49,734 nt of DNA from Clostridia bacterium (GTDB lineage: Bacteria > Bacillota > Clostridia > Oscillospirales > CAG-272). The position numbers and the translations under genes were made by a program. Below are positions 25,510 through 33,392 of the stretch, piece by piece. The notes beneath the pieces are model-generated. The model was not told where the DNA came from. It searched no databases and worked only from the letters and a program-made list of their open reading frames with translations. Location of the stretch: NCBI GenBank assembly GCA_017540175.1, contig JAFYBN010000111.1, forward strand, positions 1 to 49,734. The letters are read 5' to 3'. Position 1 is the first letter of the stretch. Each line of letters begins with the position of its first letter.

Positions 25510-26808
25510 TCAGCAGAGCTCGCCGAGGGCGGCGGATACGGCGCGCTTCACGTCCGCGTACATATAGAGCGAGCCGAGGCAGACGAGCGGTCTGCCTTCT
25601 TCTGTGGCCGCGCGGACGGCTTCTTTTACGCCTTCTTCAAGCGTATCGAAGGACACCGCTTCCACGCCGAGGTCGGAAAACTCCCGGCTCAGCCCCGCGG
25701 CGTCCAGAGAGCGGGCGTTCGACGGCGTGACCGTGAACACGTGCGAGACGAGCGGGGTGAGATCGGCGGTCATTTTTCGGTGATCCTTATCCGCCATCAC
25801 GCCCATGAGCAAGAGGATTTTTCCGTCCGGCGTCAGGGGGGAGAGCAGGGCGCGGATGTTTTCCGCGGCGGCTTCGATGCCCTGCGGATTGTGCGCGCCG
25901 TCGTAAACGATCAGGGGGGAGCGGGAAAGCGGCTCAAAGCGCGCGCTCCAGCGGGCGCGCCGCAGTCCCTTCTGCACGTCGTCCTCAGGCACGCAGATCC
26001 CCTCAGCGCGCAAGAGGGAGACCGCCGCGAGAACGGTCGCCGCGTTGCGCGTCTGATAGAGCCCGAGAAGGGAGAGGTGCTGAGGCTTGCCGCGGAACGA
26101 AAAATCCGTTCCGTCGAGGGAGGAGCACACGCCCGTGACCGCAGAAAAGTCCGTTCTGTAATAAGGGCTGTTCTTTTCCTCAGCCGTCGCGCGGATTACC
26201 GCTTCGGCTTCATCGCAGCCCTCGCCGAAGAGAACGGGGACGCCGGGCTTGATAATGCCCGCTTTTTCCGCGGCGATTTCGGCGGGGGTCGTGCCGAGCA
26301 GGGCGGTGTGGTCGAGATCAACGCCCGTGATGACGGAGAGCACGGGCGTCTTGATGATGTTCGTGGAGTCGAGCCGCCCGCCGAGTCCGCACTCCCAGAC
26401 GACGAAGTCGCACCCCATGCGCTTGTAGTACACAAGGGCGATCGCGGTGATCAGCTCGAATTCGGTCGGGCTGTCCGCCATTTCGGAGGCGCACGCCCGG
26501 ACCGTTTCCGTGTCGCGGGCGAGATCTTCGTCAGAAATGTCTTCGCCCGAGAGTCGGATGCGCTCGTTGAAGCGCTCGATGTAGGGGGAGGTAAAGAGCC
26601 CGACCCGATAACCGGCGGCGGTCAGCACGGAGTCGAGCATGGAGCAGAAGGAGCCCTTGCCGTTCGTTCCGGCGACGTGGATGAAGCGCAGGGAATCTTC
26701 CGGATGCCCGAGCCTCTCGGTCAGCTCCGCAATGCGCTCGAGCCCCGGGCGGCTGCCCTTCCAGTCAACGGAATGGATGTAGGCGAGCGCTTCTTCGTAG
26801 GTCATCAT
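25510..26808 (-). CDS. folC: Folylpolyglutamate synthase / dihydrofolate synthase
   Basis: A 432-residue Mur-ligase-family enzyme that adds glutamate to folates, or to dihydropteroate. The ATP-binding loop HVAGTNGKGS is near residue 45, TSPY and RFNERI follow, then VWECGLGGRLDSTN near 135, DLDHTALLG near 165 and YDGAHNP near 295. Length is normal. It starts eight bases after the folT stop, so uptake and retention of folate are encoded together. The ATG at 26808 or the next codon is the start. Confidence 0.94.
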   Translation of the reverse strand: MMTYEEALAYIHSVDWKGSRPGLERIAELTERLGHPEDSLRFIHVAGTNGKGSFCSMLDSVLTAAGYRVGLFTSPYIERFNERIRLSGEDISDEDLARDTETVRACASEMADSPTEFELITAIALVYYKRMGCDFVVWECGLGGRLDSTNIIKTPVLSVITGVDLDHTALLGTTPAEIAAEKAGIIKPGVPVLFGEGCDEAEAVIRATAEEKNSPYYRTDFSAVTGVCSSLDGTDFSFRGKPQHLSLLGLYQTRNAATVLAAVSLLRAEGICVPEDDVQKGLRRARWSARFEPLSRSPLIVYDGAHNPQGIEAAAENIRALLSPLTPDGKILLLMGVMADKDHRKMTADLTPLVSHVFTVTPSNARSLDAAGLSREFSDLGVEAVSFDTLEEGVKEAVRAATEEGRPLVCLGSLYMYADVKRAVSAALGELC

Positions 26809-26816
26809 CGGTTACC

Positions 26817-27347
26817 TCATATTTTTACATGTTTTTTAATCGTTGCGGCAAATTTCCCAAGCAGGGGGATGAGAACAAGATGAAGCGTGAAGAGCAGAAC
26901 GGTCTGCCAGATCCTGCCGACGAAATACGCGCCGTAGGTCTTGCCGCTTCCCGCGCCGTAGAGTATGGTGATCCAGAGCGTATCCACACCGAGGCTGAGC
27001 ACGAAATCCGCAAGAACGGAGGGCAGGATGACGTGGGGAAAGAAGGAGGGCTTCTCCCGATGGAGGAAGAGTCCGAAAAGGATGCCCTTGAGCACGGCAG
27101 TCAGGGTAAAGCCGGGGAAATACGCGCCGCGCGGAAAGAGGATCGCGCCGAGAAAGTCCGAGAGCCCGAAAACCGCCGCTCCTCCCGCGGGCCCGTAGAG
27201 GATCGCCGCGAGGAGACAGGGGATGAAACCGAGCGTGATTTTCAGCGAATCGGTGAAGACGATCGGCACAAAGCGGTCGAGCACCACGGAAAGCGCGGTC
27301 AGCATGGCGCAGATCACCATCGGGCGCAGCGGGATGCGATTCTTCAT
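26817..27347 (-). CDS. folT: Folate ECF transporter S component FolT
   Basis: A 176-residue membrane protein with about five to six spans. Family blocks are MLTALSVVLDRFVPI, KITLGFIPCLLAAILYGPAGGAAVFGLSDFLGAILFP and GAYFPGFTLTAVLKG. It binds folate outside and works with an ECF module encoded elsewhere. GGGAGG lies eight bases before the ATG. The gene sits directly behind a THF riboswitch and in front of folC, which makes the substrate assignment firm. Confidence 0.92.
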   Translation of the reverse strand: MKNRIPLRPMVICAMLTALSVVLDRFVPIVFTDSLKITLGFIPCLLAAILYGPAGGAAVFGLSDFLGAILFPRGAYFPGFTLTAVLKGILFGLFLHREKPSFFPHVILPSVLADFVLSLGVDTLWITILYGAGSGKTYGAYFVGRIWQTVLLFTLHLVLIPLLGKFAATIKKHVKI

Positions 27348-27350
27348 AAA

Positions 27351-27401
27351 TCAAAACCTCCCATAAATGAATTGCGGAAAAACAAAAGTCCGCCCGACCA
27401 T
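27351..27401 (-). CDS. Possible 16-codon upstream reading frame before folT
   Basis: On the minus strand an ATG at 27401 opens a 16-codon frame that ends with TGA at 27351, four bases before the folT start. Its upstream AAGGAG is about 15 bases away, too far for strong initiation. The frame covers the hairpin between riboswitch and gene. It may be chance. Confidence 0.2.
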   Translation of the reverse strand: MVGRTFVFPQFIYGRF

Positions 27402-27406
27402 TTATG
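27362..27406 (-). promoter_or_regulatory. Hairpin abutting the folT ribosome binding site
   Basis: CATAAATG/CATTTATG forms an outer 8-bp stem with an inner GCGGA/TCCGC stem. Its 3' foot touches the GGGAGG of folT. There is no T-run after it, so it is more likely to affect translation than to terminate. Confidence 0.5.
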
Positions 27407-27427
27407 AGAGTGTCTGCTCCTTAGAAT

Positions 27428-27524
27428 GACAGCGGGATGCGGCACCGCAACCGCAGCGATCCGCTTTCGTCCGTCGGGCAACTCCCCGTCCCGACGGCAC
27501 TTGACGCCGCAGTGCCTACTCTGT
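27428..27524 (-). promoter_or_regulatory. Tetrahydrofolate (THF) riboswitch
   Basis: Read on the minus strand, the leader carries the conserved pieces of the THF riboswitch in order: ACAGAGTAGG, GCGTCAAGTG, GGGACGGGGAGTTG, CGGACGAAAGCG, then GGTGCCGCATCCCGC and the closing GCTGTC that pairs with the 5' end. It lies between a promoter and folT-folC, exactly where this class is known to act. High folate would lower folT expression. Confidence 0.88.
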
Positions 27525-27549
27525 TATGGAATCTGATTCCGCGCCTTTT

Positions 27550-27578
27550 ATTATACCACGTTTCCGAACCGAATGCAA
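27550..27578 (-). promoter_or_regulatory. SigA promoter of the folT-folC operon
   Basis: On the minus strand, -35 TTGCAT (27578-27573), 17-bp spacer, -10 TATAAT (27555-27550), about 25 bp before the riboswitch. Confidence 0.8.
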
Positions 27579-27589
27579 GACGGAAAAAA

Positions 27590-27634
27590 GGGCGGGCGCG
27601 AAAATCTCACCTTTATGGCAGAGCCGCGCCGCCC
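27590..27634 (-). terminator. Terminator of hprK
   Basis: On the minus strand GGGCGGCGCG pairs with CGCGCCCGCCC (one bulge) and is followed by TTTTTT. It ends about ten bases before the -35 box of the fol operon. Confidence 0.65.
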
Positions 27635-27679
27635 CGTGGTCCTCTTTTGGGCGTAAAGCACAAATATTCGGTTATTCGC

Positions 27680-28636
27680 TCACATCATGGATGCGTCGCC
27701 GTCGAGTCCCATGGATTCCATGAGTTTTTTGTTGAACTCTTCCGCTGTGTTGTAGCCCATTTTCTTCTGGCGGTTGTTCATGGCGGCGATCTCGAGCACG
27801 ATGGCGAGGTTGCGCCCCGGCTTGATCGGGATGGTCGTGGACGGGATCTTGATGCCCATGATGTCGGTATACTCGGTTTCAAGCCCCATGCGGTCGTACA
27901 TCTTGCCCTGCACCCACGGCTCGAGGTTGATGATCATGTCGACTTTTTCCGTCTGCTTGACCGAGCCCATGCCGAAGAGGCGGCGCACGTCGACCACGCC
28001 GATGCCGCGCAGTTCGACGTAATAACGGATGAGGTCGGGCGCCTGACCGACGATCGTCGTCGAGGACACCTTTCTCAGCTCCACGGCGTCGTCCGCGATG
28101 AGCCGGTGGCCGCGCTTGAGCAGCTCGATGGCGGCCTCGCTCTTGCCGACGCCGCTGTCGCCGGTGATGAGAATGCCTTCGCCGTACACCTCGACCATGA
28201 CGCCGTGCCGCGTGATCTGCGGCGCGAGCTGAACGTGGAGATAGGAAATCAGCGTCGCCATGAAATCGCTCGTGTTCTCCGGCGTGGAAAGGACGGGGAC
28301 CTCGAAATAGGACGCGACCTCGAGCAGCGCCGGGTCGACCTCGGTGCCGTGCGCGATCACCACGGCGGCGGGATGATGCCGCATCAGATCGGTGATCCGC
28401 TCCCGGCGCAGATCGTCAGGAAGGGTTTTCAGATACATGGCCTCGGCTCTGCCGATCGCTTGGATGCGCTTCGGCTCAAAGTGATCGAAGAAGCCCGCGC
28501 CGAGCGCAAGCCCCGGCCGGTTGACGTCGGTGGAGGAGATCATCACCTGTTCGGGGTCGTCCGGAGCGTATTCGATTTTCAGATTGTTGTCCCGCGTGAC
28601 TTTTGCGAGACTGACACGGGAGGTAAAATCGTCCAT
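27680..28636 (-). CDS. hprK: HPr kinase/phosphorylase
   Basis: A 318-residue bifunctional enzyme that phosphorylates HPr on Ser46, or removes that phosphate, and so controls carbon catabolite repression. The C-terminal kinase domain has Walker A ITGDSGVGKSEAA near residue 155, followed by RLIADDAVELR and the signature LRGIGVVDVRRLFG. The N-terminal HPrK domain spans about 1-130. The start at 28636 has GGAGG at good spacing and a promoter upstream; a much longer upstream reading frame is not supported. Its presence places the organism among Firmicutes-type bacteria. Confidence 0.95.
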   Translation of the reverse strand: MDDFTSRVSLAKVTRDNNLKIEYAPDDPEQVMISSTDVNRPGLALGAGFFDHFEPKRIQAIGRAEAMYLKTLPDDLRRERITDLMRHHPAAVVIAHGTEVDPALLEVASYFEVPVLSTPENTSDFMATLISYLHVQLAPQITRHGVMVEVYGEGILITGDSGVGKSEAAIELLKRGHRLIADDAVELRKVSSTTIVGQAPDLIRYYVELRGIGVVDVRRLFGMGSVKQTEKVDMIINLEPWVQGKMYDRMGLETEYTDIMGIKIPSTTIPIKPGRNLAIVLEIAAMNNRQKKMGYNTAEEFNKKLMESMGLDGDASMM

Positions 28637-28666
28637 GGTGCCGCCTCCGTTTTTTTCGTTCCCCTG

Positions 28667-28695
28667 ATTATAGCATATCCCCGGCGCGATTTCAA
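28667..28695 (-). promoter_or_regulatory. SigA promoter of hprK
   Basis: On the minus strand, -35 TTGAAA (28695-28690), 17-bp spacer, -10 TATAAT (28672-28667). Confidence 0.85.
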
Positions 28696-28826
28696 CGGGT
28701 TTTGCATATTCTGTTCGCCCGCGCGCGATTTTTCGCTGGGAGCAACTTCCCAAGGTGAATTCCGCAGCGGGATTAACTTTGGAAATTTCCCACCGCGGGA
28801 CTGCCGAACGGGAGAACCCGCAAGAC

Positions 28827-28855
28827 TTGACAGAGCCACCGCGGCGTGGTATAAT
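28827..28855 (+). promoter_or_regulatory. SigA promoter of the zinc-ribbon membrane protein gene
   Basis: TTGACA (28827-28832), 17-bp spacer, TATAAT (28850-28855): full consensus. Confidence 0.92.
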
Positions 28856-28906
28856 CAAATGTGATCGAATCGGATTTCCCGGATACGGGAGCAAAGGAGG
28901 ATACCC

Positions 28907-29473
28907 ATGACCGGACAACCGACCGGCTTTCTCGAGCCCGACGTCGTCGCCGCGGAGAAGCAGAAAGCAAAGCTGCTGATCACCCTCGGCGGATTTTTCA
29001 CCGCGCTGTTCCTTTTCGCCATCATCGACGGGAATGTCGAAAAGAGCCTCGGCACCTACAGCGTTTTTTCGGATCTTCTCGAAGCGTATTACGTGCTCAT
29101 CATCCCCGCCGCAGCCGTGCTTGTCTTCGGCATCCTCGCGGCTCTGCGGGTGAAAACCGTGAAACGGTACGGCGCGATCTTTTCGGCTGATCGCGACGGA
29201 GTCGTCACCGCGGAAGAACTCGCACGGCAGACCGGCAAGACGGAAGAAAAGATCGCCGGGCAGCTCGGCGGGCTGTTCGAGCGTGGCTTTTTCGTCAACT
29301 GCGCCTTTGAGCCGTCCCCGTCCCCCCGCGTCGTTCTCGGGACCGCCCCTCTGCTGCAGGAAGGGATCGGTCTGACGCCGGTCACCTGTCCGTGGTGCGG
29401 CACGGTCAATCACGTCCTTGCGGGAGCGCACGCAAAGTGCTCCTCCTGCGGCGGTTCGCTGAACGAAGTCTGA
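28907..29473 (+). CDS. Two-span membrane protein with C-terminal zinc ribbon
   Basis: A 188-residue protein of unknown function. Two membrane spans lie at about 25-43 and 62-84 (LLITLGGFFTALFLFAII; YVLIIPAAAVLVFGILAAL). A cytoplasmic helical, possibly winged-helix, segment follows (SADRDGVVTAEELARQTGKTEEKIAGQLGGLFERGFF, about 98-135), then a zinc ribbon, CPWCG-x13-CSSCG, near 163-183. AAAGGAGGA precedes the ATG. The layout suggests a membrane-tethered binding or regulatory protein. It is a single-gene unit with consensus promoter and terminator. Confidence 0.78.
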   Translation: MTGQPTGFLEPDVVAAEKQKAKLLITLGGFFTALFLFAIIDGNVEKSLGTYSVFSDLLEAYYVLIIPAAAVLVFGILAALRVKTVKRYGAIFSADRDGVVTAEELARQTGKTEEKIAGQLGGLFERGFFVNCAFEPSPSPRVVLGTAPLLQEGIGLTPVTCPWCGTVNHVLAGAHAKCSSCGGSLNEV

Positions 29474-29503
29474 TAACGTCCTTCCGCAATGTGCCCAGCG
29501 AGG

Positions 29504-29537
29504 CCGACGCGTCCTTTCCGCTTTCGGGACGCGTCGG
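29504..29537 (+). terminator. Terminator after the zinc-ribbon membrane protein gene
   Basis: CCGACGCGTCC and GGACGCGTCGG form an 11-bp stem, followed by TCCCGTTTCCTTTTCC. Confidence 0.75.
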
Positions 29538-29576
29538 TCCCGTTTCCTTTTCCGCTTGTTTTTTGACGGGACTCGA

Positions 29577-29605
29577 TTGACAAAACGCTTCGTTTTTACT
29601 ATAAT
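29577..29605 (+). promoter_or_regulatory. SigA promoter of the PAP2 gene
   Basis: TTGACA (29577-29582), 17-bp spacer, TATAAT (29600-29605): full consensus. The leader is about 70 bases. Confidence 0.92.
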
Positions 29606-29679
29606 GTCGGTAATGAGCGAACAGCCCGCGCGCCGGCCGCGCGGGAGACTCTGAAATCGGACGGCATGGGGGACGGACA

Positions 29680-30627
29680 ATGACCGGAGCGGAGTTTTCA
29701 TTTCCTTGGGAAATCAGCCTCATGGAGTGGCTGCAGACGCACCTCGGAGACGGCGTCATTTCGGTGATTTCCTTTTTTTCGGTATTCGGCGAGACCCTCG
29801 TTCAGGTCCTCCTCTGCGGCTTTCTCTATTGGAGCCTGAATAAAGAAATCGGGGTCCGCGTCGGCAGATGCGTGCTTACCGGGATGGTCTGGAACCCGAT
29901 GGTGAAGAATGTTTTCGTCCGCCGCCGCCCGTATTTCGACCATCCGAACATCCGCATCCTGCGCGTGGTCGAGCCGAAAGCGGACATTTACGACGCCGCG
30001 GCGCAGGGCTGGTCCTTTCCGAGCGGGCATTCGACGAGCACCGTGACCTCCTTCGGCTCGGTCGCGGCATACGGCAAAAAGAAATGGCTTCTCATCCCCG
30101 CCGTGCTGCTCCCCCTGCTCGTCGGCTTTTCCCGGGTCACGGTCGGCGCGCACTATCCGACGGACGTGCTCGCGGGCTGGCTTGTCGGACTTCTTGCGAT
30201 CCTCTTTGTCCGTTTTCTCGAAAAGACCGTGCGGCGGGAGTGGGTGATGGATCTCATTCTGCTCGGCATCGGGGTGCCGGGGCTGTTCTTCTGCCGGAGC
30301 GCGGATTATTACGCCGGGTTCGGGCTCTTCATCGGCTTTGCCGCCATGCGGCCGTTCGAGAAAAAGTACGTTCGCTTCGAAAACGCGAAAAAACCCCTCT
30401 TTGCCGTTCTGCGCGTCGCGGGAGGCGGGGCGCTCTTTCTCGTGCTGGAGTTTCTTTTGAAGCTCCCGTTTTCGGCGGAATTTCTGGGCGGCGCCTCGAT
30501 GCCGTCTCTGCTCATCCGCTGCGCGCGCTACGCCGTGATCGCCTTCGTCGAATTCGGGGTCTACCCGATGGTCTTCCAATACGTGGAGCGGGAGAAAAAG
30601 AGCAGTACGGAAACTGAAACGGAATAG
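29680..30627 (+). CDS. PAP2-family membrane phosphatase
   Basis: A 315-residue polytopic membrane protein. The three phosphatase motifs are KNVFVRRRP near residue 80, PSGHST near 113 and SRVTVGAHYPTDV near 150. Members remove phosphate from phosphatidic acid, undecaprenyl pyrophosphate or similar lipids. The C-terminal half adds about four more spans, beyond the minimal PAP2 core, as in some clostridial homologues. The exact lipid substrate is unknown. Confidence 0.87.
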   Translation: MTGAEFSFPWEISLMEWLQTHLGDGVISVISFFSVFGETLVQVLLCGFLYWSLNKEIGVRVGRCVLTGMVWNPMVKNVFVRRRPYFDHPNIRILRVVEPKADIYDAAAQGWSFPSGHSTSTVTSFGSVAAYGKKKWLLIPAVLLPLLVGFSRVTVGAHYPTDVLAGWLVGLLAILFVRFLEKTVRREWVMDLILLGIGVPGLFFCRSADYYAGFGLFIGFAAMRPFEKKYVRFENAKKPLFAVLRVAGGGALFLVLEFLLKLPFSAEFLGGASMPSLLIRCARYAVIAFVEFGVYPMVFQYVEREKKSSTETETE

Positions 30628-30643
30628 GATGATACGCGTGAGG

Positions 30644-30668
30644 CACGGCGGCGTTATGAACCGCCGTG
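30644..30668 (+). terminator. Terminator of the PAP2 gene
   Basis: CACGGCGG and CCGCCGTG form an 8-bp stem with a nine-base loop, followed by TTTTCTTC. Confidence 0.75.
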
Positions 30669-30685
30669 TTTTCTTCACTTTACGC

Positions 30686-30714
30686 TTGACATGATTCTTG
30701 AAATGTGGTAAAAT
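30686..30714 (+). promoter_or_regulatory. SigA promoter of the first paralogous lipoprotein gene
   Basis: TTGACA (30686-30691), 17-bp spacer, TAAAAT (30709-30714). It resembles the promoter at 32071, including the flanks CGC before the -35 and TGTGGTA around the -10. Confidence 0.88.
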
Positions 30715-30749
30715 AACGACAGAATGACAAATTGAGAAAGAAGTCTGCC

Positions 30750-32042
30750 GTGAAGAAAACCGTATGGACATGCCTGCTCGTTCCGCTGTTCGCCCTTCTG
30801 CTCGCTGACTGCGCGTCCGAGACGATCATTCAGCGCGGCGACGGGACGGACACGCACCCGAACCGGAGCATGCCCCTGCCGACCGAGGAAGAGATTTGGG
30901 GCGGGAGCTCGGGGCAAAACGATCCCTCCGAGCCGATGAATACGCGGGTGAACGTCTTCCGCTCGGGCGATTCGCTCTATTTCTCGTGGGGCGGGGATCA
31001 ATGGTTTGAAGTCTGGAACGGTCAGGTGGACGGCGACCGGGTTCTGCAGGCACGTTCCCTCTGCCGCGACCCTCTGTGTCTCCACAACAGTAACACTTGC
31101 CTGAACGTCATGACGCAGGCGACAAACGCGATTTACCGCTCGGGGAACGATCTCTATTTTATGGCATGGCCCGATCCGTGTCACACATTCGTGCGCTGTT
31201 CCCTCGACACCGCGGAAACGACGGTGCTCTTTCAGTCGACCGATCCGGATCTCTACGGAGGGCGTTTCATCGGACGGCTCGGGAATTACATCTATTATTT
31301 CTATCTGCGCGAGCTTGAAACGGACGACAAGACGATGCAGGTGAAACAGGTCACGGAGGTTTTTCGGTATCATATCCCGTCGGGCGAAAACGTCTTTCTG
31401 TACGAGGGAGAGAGGAGCGAGGAAATGCTCCTCGCGACGGGAAAGAGCGCCGAGCTTTGGTATCTGAGCAAATCCGGACATCTCATCCGCTCGGACGCAA
31501 ATCTCCATGCAAAGTCCGAGGTATCACACGCAAAGATGCAGACCTTCGCCCTCGCCGACGAACAGGTGTATTATCTCACGCGGTTTGAGTCCGGCGGGTC
31601 CGGTGAGCTCCGGCGGCTGGATCTTTCGACGGGGAAGGACGAGCTTTTATACGAAAACGCGACGTGGTTCGCTTACGACTGCGGCACGCTTTATTATTCG
31701 CTCTATGATCCGATGGAAGGCTTTGCATGGGACGTGCGCGATACGGAGACGGGAAAGCTGAAACCCTACACCATTACCGTCTCAAACGGCAACCGCATCT
31801 TCGCCGTGGAAGCGGCAAAGGCGGGGAGCCGCGGCACGCCCGTCACCGCGCTCGACGGGCTGATTTCCGACGGATGGGTTCTCAGCTCCACCTTCACCGT
31901 CTCACACGGCGTGTTTTGCGGCTGTCTCATGCGCGCCTGCGAATCCGAAGGGCGGCACGGCGCTCTGAATTCTGTTCGGGCGGTCGATCTCGAGAGCGGC
32001 GCGGCGGTCGAAATCACGCGTGAGGAAAACTACTGGCAGTAG
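30750..32042 (+). CDS. Exported (lipo)protein, first of a tandem paralogous pair
   Basis: A 430-residue secreted protein. I take GTG 30750 as start because it aligns with the paralogue's start; a TTG at 30732 is an alternative. The signal ends in LLLADC, a poor lipobox, before CASETIIQRGDGTDTHPNR. The body looks like repeated short beta units (GDSLYF, GNDLYFMA, GNYIYYFYLRELE, LYYSLYD), consistent with a beta-propeller of the DUF5050 kind. Several Cys pairs occur (SLCRDPLCLHNSNTCLN). The function is unknown. It has its own promoter but no obvious terminator before the second copy. Confidence 0.75.
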   Translation: MKKTVWTCLLVPLFALLLADCASETIIQRGDGTDTHPNRSMPLPTEEEIWGGSSGQNDPSEPMNTRVNVFRSGDSLYFSWGGDQWFEVWNGQVDGDRVLQARSLCRDPLCLHNSNTCLNVMTQATNAIYRSGNDLYFMAWPDPCHTFVRCSLDTAETTVLFQSTDPDLYGGRFIGRLGNYIYYFYLRELETDDKTMQVKQVTEVFRYHIPSGENVFLYEGERSEEMLLATGKSAELWYLSKSGHLIRSDANLHAKSEVSHAKMQTFALADEQVYYLTRFESGGSGELRRLDLSTGKDELLYENATWFAYDCGTLYYSLYDPMEGFAWDVRDTETGKLKPYTITVSNGNRIFAVEAAKAGSRGTPVTALDGLISDGWVLSSTFTVSHGVFCGCLMRACESEGRHGALNSVRAVDLESGAAVEITREENYWQ

Positions 32043-32070
32043 AGTCTGTCAGATTCCCGTTTTCCGACGC

Positions 32071-32099
32071 TTGACAATCCTCTCGAATTGTGGTAGAAT
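32071..32099 (+). promoter_or_regulatory. SigA promoter of the second paralogous lipoprotein gene
   Basis: TTGACA (32071-32076), 17-bp spacer, TAGAAT (32094-32099). It is homologous to the promoter at 30686, so the duplication includes the control region. Confidence 0.85.
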
Positions 32100-32129
32100 A
32101 ATGACAAATCAAGAACGAAGGTGCGGATC

Positions 32130-33392
32130 ATGAAAAAGCGGTGGCTGATTCTTGTTTTGGCTTTCCTTATGGCAGGATGCTCGTCCGAGGTGATCATCCA
32201 GCGCGGCGACGGGACGGACACGCACCCGAACCGGAACATGCCCCTGCCGACCGAAGAAGAGATTTGGGGCGGGATCGATAAAGAAAACGACCCCTCCGAG
32301 CCGGTCAATAAGCGGGAGAACGTCTTCCGCTCGGGTGATTCGCTCTATTTCTGGTGGGGCGGCGATCACTGGTACGAGATCGGGGACACGGAGGCGCGCT
32401 CCCTCTGCCGCGATCCGCTGTGCACCCACAGCACGGACGCCTGCCTGAACGTCATGGCGAAACAGACGAACGCGGTGTGGCGCGTGGGGAACGATCTCTA
32501 TTTCATGGCGGAGACCAAAAACAGCCCGTGCCGGAGTTTTGTGCGGTTTTCGCTCGATACCTCCGAAACGAAGGTGCTCGCCCATCCGACCGAGGCGGAC
32601 ATGCTCGGCGGGGAGTTGGTCGGTCGGCTCGGAAACTACATCTATTTTTCCTATCGGCGCGAGCTTGAAAAAGATGAAATGACCTTTGAGGTACATCAGG
32701 TCCCCGAGTTTTACCGGTATCACATCCCCTCGGGCGAAACTGTCTTTCTGTATGAAGGCTCGAGAGGCGAAGAAATGCTTCAGGCGACGGGAAAGGATTC
32801 CGAGCTCTGGTATCGGAACACGTCGTACACGCTCATGCGCGCGGACGCGAATCTCTCTGAGAAGACCAAGGTTTCGGACGCGAAGATGCAGACCTTCGCC
32901 CTCGTCGGGGAAGGTGTTTTCTACCTCACGCGGTTTTCGACCGGCGAGTCCGGTGAGATCCGGCGGCTGGATCTTTCGACGGGAAAGGACGAGCTCCTGT
33001 ATGAAAACGCGACGTGGTTCGCGTATGACGGCGGCACGCTGTACTACGCGCTCTACGATCCCGTGGAAAGCTTCGTCCGCGACCGGCGCGATCCGGAGAC
33101 GGGGAAGATGAAAGAGGCTCCCATCATTGCGACGAACGGAAATAAGATCTACACGGTCCCGGCGGATGAAGCGGGGCAGGGAGGCGAGCCCGTGACTGCG
33201 CTCGATTCCCTCGTCTCCGACGGCTGGTCGCTCAGCACGACCTTCACCGTGACGGGCGGCGTCTTCATCGGCGGAGCGCGCCATCTCATCGAGCAAAACG
33301 GCACGCGCGGCTTCGCGTATGCGGAGTGGGCGGTCGACCTCACGGAAGGCACGGCGTTTGAAATCATGCGGGACGAGGTGTACGGACAATGA
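32130..33392 (+). CDS. Exported lipoprotein, second of a tandem paralogous pair
   Basis: A 420-residue lipoprotein with a good lipobox (LMAGC). GAAGGTG precedes ATG 32130. It shares long identical blocks with the gene at 30750, for example the mature N-terminus QRGDGTDTHPNR and PLPTEEEIWGG, and SLCRDPLC, RLDLSTGKDELLYENATWF. The same beta-propeller-like repeats are seen. Its TGA overlaps the ATG of the ABC-2-like membrane protein, so those two products are coupled and perhaps work together. Confidence 0.8.
   Translation: MKKRWLILVLAFLMAGCSSEVIIQRGDGTDTHPNRNMPLPTEEEIWGGIDKENDPSEPVNKRENVFRSGDSLYFWWGGDHWYEIGDTEARSLCRDPLCTHSTDACLNVMAKQTNAVWRVGNDLYFMAETKNSPCRSFVRFSLDTSETKVLAHPTEADMLGGELVGRLGNYIYFSYRRELEKDEMTFEVHQVPEFYRYHIPSGETVFLYEGSRGEEMLQATGKDSELWYRNTSYTLMRADANLSEKTKVSDAKMQTFALVGEGVFYLTRFSTGESGEIRRLDLSTGKDELLYENATWFAYDGGTLYYALYDPVESFVRDRRDPETGKMKEAPIIATNGNKIYTVPADEAGQGGEPVTALDSLVSDGWSLSTTFTVTGGVFIGGARHLIEQNGTRGFAYAEWAVDLTEGTAFEIMRDEVYGQ

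Noticed and set aside
28637-29701. A 355-codon N-terminal extension of hprK
   Set aside because: GGAGG and a SigA promoter fix the start at 28636, and the extension lies opposite the zinc-ribbon membrane protein gene.
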